Below, one piece after another: positions 1 through 5,086 of a stretch of DNA of 10,592 bases. The notes under the pieces are model-generated. The model ran no database searches. It was not told the DNA's origin and worked only from the letters and a program-made list of their open reading frames with translations. The position numbers were made by a program, and so were the translations under genes. The DNA comes from Acidobacteriota bacterium (GTDB lineage Bacteria > Acidobacteriota > Vicinamibacteria > Vicinamibacterales > SCN-69-37): contig JAKALV010000100.1 in NCBI GenBank assembly GCA_021824055.1, positions 1 through 10,592 on the forward strand, written 5' to 3'. The first letter of the stretch is position 1, and every line of letters starts with the position of its first letter.

Positions 1-1317
1 GCTCGCCGGCAGCGTCGGCGCGAGCCCCATCATGCCCAGCGCGCGCTCGAGCCCGCTGACGGCCTTCACCTGCCCGAGCACCTCGGCCGCCGACGCATCG
101 TCGGCCAGCTGCAGCGTGCCGCCGTCCTCGAACCACTGGATGACCGGTTTCAGGTCGGCGACTACGGCGTGGCCGTCGAACACCGTGGCGATGGCGGCGC
201 GCACCAGATCGCGCGCGACGGTTTCGGCGCCGCGCAGCTCGCCTTCGTATTCCAGCTCGATCTTGCCCGTGAGCGAGGGCAGGGCCGTGTAGATGTCGGT
301 GACGCGCGGAACGATCGTGGCCTCGCCGGTCTTCAACGCGCGGCGTTCCGCGTTCGACACGGTGTTCTCGAGACAGGTGATCGGCAGGCGCTGGCTGACG
401 CCCGAGCGTCTGTCGACGCGCTGATCGCCGCGCGCCTGGAACGCGACCTCTTCCACGACCTCGCGGACGAAGACCGGCACGTCCACCGGCCGCTCGCCGT
501 CGGCGCGCGCGATCCAGGCTTCCTGCTCGGTGATCGCCATGGCGTCGGCGCGGGTGGCGGGGTAATGCGTGCGGATTTCGGACCCGATGCGGTCCTTGAG
601 CGGCGTGATGATCTTGCCGCGCGCCGTGTAGTCCTCCGGGTTCGCGCTGAACACCAGCACGATGTCCAGCGGCAGGCGCACGGGGTAGCCTTTGATCTGC
701 ACGTCGCCTTCCTGCAGGATGTTGAACAATCCCACCTGCACTTTGCCCGCGAGATCCGGCAACTCGTTGATCGCGAAGATGCCGCGATTCGCGCGCGGGA
801 CCAACCCGTAGTGCATCGTCATCTCATCGCCGAGCTCGAGGCCGGCGCGGGCCGCCTTGATCGGATCGAGGTCGCCGATCATGTCGGCGATCGTGACATC
901 GGGCGTGGCGAGCTTCTCCACGTACCGGCGATCGCGCGGGAGCCACGCGATGGGCGTCTCGTCGCCTTCGCGTGCCACGCGCGCGCGGCACGCGGCGCAG
1001 ATCGGCGCGCGGGGGTCGTCATGGATCTCGCAACCCGGCACCACCGGAATCTCCGCGTCGAGCAGCGTGGTCAGCGTGCGCAGCAGACGCGTCTTGGCCT
1101 GGCCTCGCAACCCGAGCAGGATGAAGTTGTGCTTCGACAGGATCGCGTTCACGACCTGCGGCACCACGGTGTCGTCGTAGCCGACGATGCCGGGGAAGAG
1201 CGGGGCATTGGCGGCCAGTCGCGCGATGAGGTTGGCGCGCATCTCGTCCTTCACGGAGCGACGCGTGCGGCCGGCCGGTGACGCGACCAGCTCACCGAGT
1301 GTATGCAGATGAGGCAT
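1..1317 (-). CDS. MoxR/magnesium-chelatase-like AAA+ ATPase (3' end outside window)
   Basis: Open frame of 439 codons running off the left edge, so the C-terminus is missing. It resembles the AAA+ family annotated as magnesium chelatase subunit I or MoxR-like ATPases, which are thought to remodel partner proteins, often ones with a VWA domain. The P-loop is GLRGQAKT (residues 69-76), with Ala where Gly normally precedes Lys. The Walker B region reads GIFAINELPDL, with Asn184-Glu185 in place of Asp-Glu. A sensor-1 type Asn226 sits in FSANPEDY, and Arg243 in PLKDR is a probable arginine finger. An insert after the P-loop has Cys96, His99, Cys107 and Cys110, which could bind a metal. From memory the unusual P-loop and Walker B are normal for this subfamily. 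The ATG at 1317 is the only good start, and no clear Shine-Dalgarno precedes it. The gene is divergent from the phosphodiesterase across 25 bp. A role in chlorophyll synthesis is unlikely, since no pigment genes are nearby. Confidence 0.85.
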   Translation of the reverse strand, partial: MPHLHTLGELVASPAGRTRRSVKDEMRANLIARLAANAPLFPGIVGYDDTVVPQVVNAILSKHNFILLGLRGQAKTRLLRTLTTLLDAEIPVVPGCEIHDDPRAPICAACRARVAREGDETPIAWLPRDRRYVEKLATPDVTIADMIGDLDPIKAARAGLELGDEMTMHYGLVPRANRGIFAINELPDLAGKVQVGLFNILQEGDVQIKGYPVRLPLDIVLVFSANPEDYTARGKIITPLKDRIGSEIRTHYPATRADAMAITEQEAWIARADGERPVDVPVFVREVVEEVAFQARGDQRVDRRSGVSQRLPITCLENTVSNAERRALKTGEATIVPRVTDIYTALPSLTGKIELEYEGELRGAETVARDLVRAAIATVFDGHAVVADLKPVIQWFEDGGTLQLADDASAAEVLGQVKAVSGLERALGMMGLAPTLPAS

Positions 1318-1342
1318 GGGAGAATGGTAGAACAGATTCGGA

Positions 1343-2143
1343 ATGAAACGTTTCCTTGATCTCGACCGCCGTTTCGCCATCGCGCATCGCGGCGGCGCCC
1401 GGCGGCGTCCCGAGAACACGATGGCCGCGTTCGACGATGCGGCTCGCCTCGGCGTGGACGCGATCGAGTTGGACGTGCATCTCTCAAAAGACGGGCACCC
1501 TGTCGTCATTCACGATCCCACCGTGGATCGCACCACCAACGCGCGCGGCGCGGTGGCCGACTACACGGCGGACGCCCTTGAGCGTTTAGACGCCGCATGG
1601 GCCTTCGCGGACGCCGCGGGGTTGTCATTCCGGGGCCAGGGCTACGGCGTGCCCACCCTCGAGCGCGTGTTGCAACGGCATCGCGACGTGCCGTTCATGG
1701 TGGAACTGAAGGGCGAGTCGGCGGAACTGGCGGTGCGCGCGATCGAGGTGGTGCGGCGATCGGATGCCGTGGACCGTGTGCTCTTCGGCTCGTTCAGCGA
1801 GATCCCGCTGGCCGCGGTTCGCCGCAGCGGGCTGCCGTTCATCACGAGCGCGGCGGTGCCGGAGGGACTGTCGGCGCTGATCCGATCGCACTTCTGGGTG
1901 GGACCGGGGCGGCACGAGTATCAGCTGTTCCAGGTGCCCGAGGTGAGAAAGGGCTGGCGCATCGTGTCCCAGCGGTTTGTCCGCCTCGCACGCCATGCCG
2001 AACTCCCGGTGCACGTATGGGTGGTGAATGACGAGCCCGACATGAGACGCCTCCTCGATTGGGGCGTCACGGGACTGATCAGTGATGTGCCGGATACGGC
2101 GATGAGGGTGGTGACAGAGACACTAGCCGGCGTTGTGGAGTGA
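1343..2143 (+). CDS. Glycerophosphodiester phosphodiesterase (GDPD family, cytoplasmic UgpQ-like)
   Basis: A 266-residue protein, about the usual length for a single-domain GDPD enzyme. The family hydrolyses glycerophosphodiesters to sn-glycerol 3-phosphate and an alcohol in a TIM barrel. Visible motifs are HRGGA (His15, Arg16), RPENT (Glu24), IELDV (Glu42 and Asp44, metal ligands), VVIHDPT (His57, second catalytic histidine), VELKGE (Glu121, Lys123) and the C-terminal HVWVVND...GLISDVPD strand pair. There is no signal peptide, so it should act in the cytoplasm, as UgpQ does, rather than in the periplasm as GlpQ does. The ATG at 1343 lacks a strong ribosome binding site, but the HRGG motif starts only 14 residues later, which leaves little room for another start. 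The last codons, including the TGA stop, lie inside the first unit of the downstream repeat array, so the C-terminal residues LAGVVE may derive from the repeat. Confidence 0.92.
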   Translation: MKRFLDLDRRFAIAHRGGARRRPENTMAAFDDAARLGVDAIELDVHLSKDGHPVVIHDPTVDRTTNARGAVADYTADALERLDAAWAFADAAGLSFRGQGYGVPTLERVLQRHRDVPFMVELKGESAELAVRAIEVVRRSDAVDRVLFGSFSEIPLAAVRRSGLPFITSAAVPEGLSALIRSHFWVGPGRHEYQLFQVPEVRKGWRIVSQRFVRLARHAELPVHVWVVNDEPDMRRLLDWGVTGLISDVPDTAMRVVTETLAGVVE

Positions 2144-2240
2144 AAGACACCCCGGGCGTTGTGGAGTGAAGAGACACTTCAGGCTTTGTGGAGTGAAAAG
2201 ACACTGCAGGCTTTGTGGAGTGGAAAGACACTGCAGGCTT
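2127..2240 (-). repeat. Left tandem array, 26-27 bp units (about 4 copies)
   Basis: Four units with the core GGCTTTGTGGAGTG begin their GTGG at 2135, 2161, 2188 and 2215, spaced 26, 27 and 27 bp. A fifth, broken unit (GGCTTTGC) ends near 2240. Each unit continues with AAAAGACACT. The orientation is opposite to the array at 2741-3014, so the two form an inverted pair around the four-helix-bundle gene. The first unit overlaps the end of the phosphodiesterase gene and contains its stop codon. Confidence 0.93.
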
Positions 2241-2377
2241 TGCGTCCGCGGGGCGCCGCGCAGGGGGCGTGGCAATATTTGCGAGGCTGCGGCCGGCGGG
2301 TGTTGGCAAGATTTGCCATCGATCCGACCTTCTCGCGGGACGGCGTTCGGGCATGAGGCTTGCTTTGGTAACGCCGC
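2241..2377. other. Leader of the four-helix-bundle gene, no gene seen
   Basis: These 137 bp lie between the left array and the start of the four-helix-bundle gene. They are GC-rich apart from two AT-richer, related stretches, GGCAATATTTGCG and GGCAAGATTTGCC, about 40 bp apart, which could be regulatory. No convincing promoter or Shine-Dalgarno sequence is visible. A TAA stop in the frame of the next gene sits nine bases before its ATG. Confidence 0.5.
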
Positions 2378-2755
2378 ATGGCCGACGTTGGACTTCGCAA
2401 TCTCATCGCCTGGCAGCGCGCGAACGAGTACAAGAAAGCGATCTACCTGCTCGCGGCGAGGCCGCCGGCGTGCCGTGATCGCTTCTATGCGGACCACCTG
2501 CGCCGGACGGCGGCATCCGTCGAACTGAATGTCGTGGAGGGCTACCATCGGGGCAGCGCACGCGAGTTTGCGCGGTTTCTTTACATTGCGCGCGCCTCGC
2601 TTGCTGAGGCTGAAGCGCAGCTCCAGGACGGCGTCGATCGCGGCCACTTCCAGCCGGCGGACCTCGCCTCCATCAACATGATCGCCCGCCGTGCCGTGCC
2701 CGCGATCATGAATCTCCGCCGCGCCATCCTGGCCAAGGCAAACCACGAAGCCTGA
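2378..2755 (+). CDS. Four-helix-bundle protein (23S rRNA IVP / S23 / Avd-like family)
   Basis: A 125-residue soluble protein, typical in length for the four-helix-bundle family first known from open frames in 23S rRNA intervening sequences. The DGR accessory protein Avd belongs to the same fold family. The hallmarks are LIAWQRANEYKKAIY near the N-terminus, LRRTAASVELNVVEGYHRGS in the middle and FARFLYIARASLAEAEAQL after it. These give four amphipathic helices, and relatives form pentamers and bind nucleic acid. An in-frame TAA at 2366-2368 fixes the start at the ATG at 2378. There is no signal peptide or membrane segment. The gene sits alone between two oppositely oriented tandem arrays. Its last residues (NHEA) and TGA stop are encoded by the first unit of the right-hand array. 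No reverse transcriptase or rRNA gene is visible nearby, so neither a DGR nor a rRNA insertion is supported here. The cellular function is unknown. Confidence 0.87.
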   Translation: MADVGLRNLIAWQRANEYKKAIYLLAARPPACRDRFYADHLRRTAASVELNVVEGYHRGSAREFARFLYIARASLAEAEAQLQDGVDRGHFQPADLASINMIARRAVPAIMNLRRAILAKANHEA

Positions 2756-3014
2756 GGTGTCTGTCGCGCCACAAAGCCTGAGGTGTCTTTCTCTCCACGA
2801 AGCCTGAGGTGTCTTTCGCTCCACGAAGCCTGGGGTGTCGTTTGCTCCACAAAGCCTGAGGTGTCTTTCGCTCCACGAAGCCTGGGGTGTCGTTTGCTCC
2901 ACAAAGCCTGAGGTGTCTTTCGCTCCACGAAGCCTGGGGTGGCGTTTACTCCACAAAGCCTGAGGTGTCTTTCGCTCCACGAAGCCTGGGGTGTCGTTTA
3001 CTCCACGAAGCCTG
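2741..3014 (+). repeat. Right tandem array, exact 26-bp period, 11 units, 52-bp higher-order repeat
   Basis: The core CCAC(A/G)AAGCCTG begins at 2743, 2769, 2795, 2821, 2847, 2873, 2899, 2925, 2951, 2977 and 3003, every interval being exactly 26 bp. From 2821 onward two variants alternate: GTGTCTTTCGCTCCACGAAG and GTGTCGTTTGCTCCACAAAG (GGCGTTTACTCCACAAAG once). The duplicating unit was therefore a 52-bp dimer. There are no unique spacers. The first unit contains the stop codon of the four-helix-bundle gene, and the last ends about 36 bp before the M28 peptidase start. Confidence 0.97.
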
Positions 3015-3023
3015 TCTCCGCTC

Positions 3024-3029
3024 TATACT
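3024..3029 (+). promoter_or_regulatory. Possible -10 box (TATACT) for the M28 peptidase gene
   Basis: TATACT matches the sigma-70 -10 consensus at five of six positions and stands out in a GC-rich region, just after the last repeat unit. No good -35 hexamer lies at the usual distance; the nearest candidate (TTTACT at 2997, in the last repeat unit) is 21 bp away. Transcription from here would give a very short leader. Confidence 0.35.
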
Positions 3030-3037
3030 CTCTCTTC

Positions 3038-3042
3038 GGAGG
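3038..3042 (+). promoter_or_regulatory. Shine-Dalgarno GGAGG deciding the M28 start
   Basis: GGAGG lies eight bases before the ATG at 3051 and selects this start over an upstream in-frame ATG at 2991, which falls inside the repeat array. Confidence 0.8.
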
Positions 3043-3050
3043 AAGTCGCG

Positions 3051-4382
3051 ATGCGTTCGAAGAAGCTGTTCGTCCTGTTGGGTGTTGTGGCCACGTCGAC
3101 GATCTCGGTCTTTGCGCAGGGCGCGGGGCAGGCCCCGCAGACGCCGCCGGCCGATGATCCGATCAAAGTGATGGTCGACCAGCTCGACCTCGACAAGTAC
3201 AAGGCCACGCTGAAAGGGCTCACCCAGTTCGGCGATCGCCGCCAGGGCACCGAGCGCAATCGCGAGGCCGTGAACTGGATCGAAGCGCAGCTGAAGAGTT
3301 ACGGCTACACCAACGCCGAGCGCATCAAGTACGACCCGCCGGTGCCCTCGTCGCCCTGCGGCCCGAGCGTGCCCGAGTCGATCGTGGTGCGGCCCGCGCC
3401 GCGGGCCGGTGGCGCGGGCGCCGCGCGTGGCGGTGCCCGCGGCGGCGGACGCGGGCAGAGCAATGTCGCGCAGGGCGGCGGCCGCATCGTCGGCAACCGC
3501 GCGCGCACGGGCGTGAACTGCGATCCGATGGCGCAGCCCGACGCGCGCATCCGCGCGCTCGATTCCGGGCCGATCATTCCCGGTCCGGTGGACGAGGTGT
3601 ACGTCACCAAAGTCGGCACCAGGTATCCCAACGAGATGTACATCGTTGCCGCCCACATGGACGGGCATGGCTACAACGAAGCCGTCGATGACGATGGCTC
3701 GGGCACGGCGCTGGTGATGGAGATTGCGCGCGTGTTCGCCGATCCGCGTGTCCAGACCGAACGGTCCATCCGCTTCGCACTGTGGAACGGCGAGGAAACC
3801 GGCCTCAACGGCGCGCGCGCCTACGTGGCGCAGCGGCAGGCGCTGCAGGGCATCGAAGAGCCCAAGGGATCCGGCAAATATCCCGAGCCGAAGTGGATCG
3901 CGATGATCCAGCACGACATGATGATGTGGGATCACGGCATGCCCATTCCCGAGATCGGTCCCGACGGCAAGCAGGTCATGGACGCGAACGGCCGCGGCAT
4001 GTTCGTGGCCCCGAAAGAGCAGCGTGCCGAAGCCGACGTGAACGTGGAGTTTGCGATCACGTCGAAGTTCGCCGACGATGCGATGAAGCTCGCGTTCAAA
4101 TTCAAGCTGGCCGGCGAGAAGTACGCGACGGACTATCCGGTCAACGTCGGCCCGCACATGACCAACACCGACTCGGGTGCGTTTCAGGACATCGTGCCGT
4201 CGATCAGCCTGCGCGAGAACGAGCGCGGCGCGCAGACCGGCGCGGGATGGAACCCGACGTGGCACACGCCGCTCGACGTGTGGTCGACCTTCAGCGACAA
4301 GGACTTTCGTCTGGGGCTGAACGCGGCGCAGACGACGCTCTCGGCCGTGGCGCAACTGGCAGGAGCGACGATCAGGAAGTAG
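3051..4382 (+). CDS. Secreted M28-family zinc aminopeptidase
   Basis: A 443-residue protein starting MRSKKLFVLLGVV, with a Sec signal peptide probably cut after VFA (residue 22). The M28 di-zinc ligand set is visible: His202 (AAHMDGHG), Asp214 (AVDDDGSG, bridging), catalytic Glu248 and ligand Glu249 (NGEETG), Asp289 (QHDMMMW) and His405 (HTPLDVW). The family removes N-terminal residues from peptides, here outside the cytoplasm. Between about residues 118 and 145 a Gly/Arg/Ala-rich insertion interrupts the N-terminal part and is probably a disordered loop. The ATG at 3051 was chosen for its Shine-Dalgarno and because it directly begins the signal peptide; the longer frame from 2991 would translate repeat sequence. 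The TAG stop is followed at once by TGA, already part of the next repeat array. The exact substrate cannot be read from the sequence. Confidence 0.93.
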   Translation: MRSKKLFVLLGVVATSTISVFAQGAGQAPQTPPADDPIKVMVDQLDLDKYKATLKGLTQFGDRRQGTERNREAVNWIEAQLKSYGYTNAERIKYDPPVPSSPCGPSVPESIVVRPAPRAGGAGAARGGARGGGRGQSNVAQGGGRIVGNRARTGVNCDPMAQPDARIRALDSGPIIPGPVDEVYVTKVGTRYPNEMYIVAAHMDGHGYNEAVDDDGSGTALVMEIARVFADPRVQTERSIRFALWNGEETGLNGARAYVAQRQALQGIEEPKGSGKYPEPKWIAMIQHDMMMWDHGMPIPEIGPDGKQVMDANGRGMFVAPKEQRAEADVNVEFAITSKFADDAMKLAFKFKLAGEKYATDYPVNVGPHMTNTDSGAFQDIVPSISLRENERGAQTGAGWNPTWHTPLDVWSTFSDKDFRLGLNAAQTTLSAVAQLAGATIRK

Positions 4383-4531
4383 TGAAAAGCGCTTGTCGGC
4401 GGGGTGGGGGAAAGACACTTGTCGGCAATGCGGAGTGAAAAGCGCTTGTCGGCGGTGCGAAGGAAAGACACTGGTCGGCAATGTGCTGTGAAAAGCGCTT
4501 GTCGGCGGGGTGGGGGAAAAGCACTTGTCGG
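4383..4531 (-). repeat. Tandem array with alternating 26/27-bp units (53-bp dimer)
   Basis: GTCGG recurs at 4395, 4421, 4448, 4474, 4501 and 4527, with intervals 26, 27, 26, 27 and 26. Two unit types alternate: one with GGGGTGGGGGAAAGACACTT (a variant copy at 4452-4472), the other with AATGCGGAGTGAAAAGCGCTT. The second is clearly related to the units at 2127-2240 through GGAGTGAAAAG, so this is a diverged member of the same family in the same orientation. The array begins at the stop codon of the M28 gene. Confidence 0.93.
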
Positions 4532-4742
4532 TCGGGAGGCTGCGCCTTGTCTGGTGGGTGCTCGGTGTCGTGCTGATGTTGTGCGCGCCAGCAGCCGCCC
4601 AGGCTGGTCGCTCGTGAGCGTCCGCGGGGCCGTTGCGCAGTCGGCCCCGACGCGATCGCCGCGATCAGTTGCTCGTCCCGATCTTCATGACGGTATCCGT
4701 CCGAGTTGGTACGACGTTCCACTGGCGAGGCGGCAACCGACG
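4525..4742 (+). pseudogene. Possible decayed secreted-protein gene with a signal-peptide-like N-terminus
   Basis: From a TTG at 4525, preceded by GGGGGAA, a 30-codon frame reads SVGRLRLVWWVLGVV then LMLCAPAAAQAGRS and stops at TGA 4615-4617. It has a basic start, a hydrophobic core and an AQA cleavage site, so it looks like a real signal peptide. In the same frame after the stop comes QLLVPIFMTVSVRVGTTFHW, with the alternating pattern and terminal aromatic residue of a beta-barrel strand. One explanation is an outer-membrane protein gene that lost its middle and gained a stop. The alternative is chance, since GC-rich frames are long. No intact gene is seen here. Confidence 0.3.
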
Positions 4743-4758
4743 GCGTCTTTCGCTCCAC
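4743..4758 (+). repeat. Isolated half unit of the 26-bp repeat
   Basis: GGCGTCTTTCGCTCCAC matches the first 16 or so bases of the 26-bp unit at 2741-3014 (GTGTCTTTCGCTCCAC) with one difference. It lies on the same strand, 12 bp before the 25-bp array that follows, and physically links the two repeat subfamilies. Confidence 0.7.
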
Positions 4759-4770
4759 CCAACCGACCAT

Positions 4771-5056
4771 GCGGAGCCTCCACAACGCCCGGAAGCGCAG
4801 CCCCCACAGCGCCTGCAAGGCGCAGCCTCCGCAACGCCTGCGAGGTGAAGCCTCCGCAACGCCTGGAAGGCGCAGCCTCCGCAACGCCTGCAAGGCGCAG
4901 CGTCCACAACGCCTGCAAGGCGCAGCCTCCACAACGCCTGCAAGGCGCAGCCTCCACAACGCCTGCGAAGCGAAGCTTGCACAGCGCCTGAATGCGCAGC
5001 CCCCACAGCGCCTGAAACGCGCAGCGTCCACAACGCCTGCCAGGCGAAGCCTCAGC
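4771..5056 (+). repeat. Tandem array, 24-25 bp period, 11 units plus a partial one
   Basis: The core CCTCCACAACGCCTG and its variants begin at 4777, 4801, 4826, 4851, 4876, 4901, 4926, 4951, 4976, 5000 and 5025, with a partial unit at 5050. Intervals are 25 bp except for two of 24. Between cores stands CAAGGCGCAG or a close variant. The 25-bp step changes reading frame with every unit, so open frames crossing it on either strand are not meaningful. It lies 31 bp beyond the stop of the minus-strand M49-like gene and faces the 4383-4531 array in inverted orientation. Confidence 0.95.
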
Positions 5057-5086
5057 TCCAAACCGAAATTATTCTTGTCTCTGTCT

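Noticed and set aside
169..1281. Plus-strand open frame opposite the MoxR-like gene
   Set aside because: The minus strand encodes a protein with AAA+ motifs in order; the plus frame is a low-complexity shadow.
2378..2755. Diversity-generating retroelement, because Avd shares this fold
   Set aside because: No reverse transcriptase and no template/variable repeat pair with adenine-specific differences is visible in the window.
2123..2980. Long minus-strand reading frame with a repetitive protein across the arrays and the four-helix-bundle gene
   Set aside because: It only reflects the lack of stops in the repeat on that strand. It runs antisense to a well-supported gene and has no start signal or recognisable domain.
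2741..3014. CRISPR array
   Set aside because: The whole 26-bp unit is conserved and there are no unique spacers; no cas genes are visible. It is a tandem repeat.
2242..4640. Shared 13-base string GCGTCCGCGGGGC just inside both inverted-array pairs (2242-2254 and 4618-4630)
   Set aside because: One such match is roughly what chance gives in 10 kb of GC-rich DNA, and the similarity does not extend convincingly.
4372..5061. Cysteine/arginine-rich minus-strand reading frames over the 4771 array
   Set aside because: The 25-bp period changes frame at every unit, so any protein would be a by-product of the repeat. Frames on both strands are equally open.
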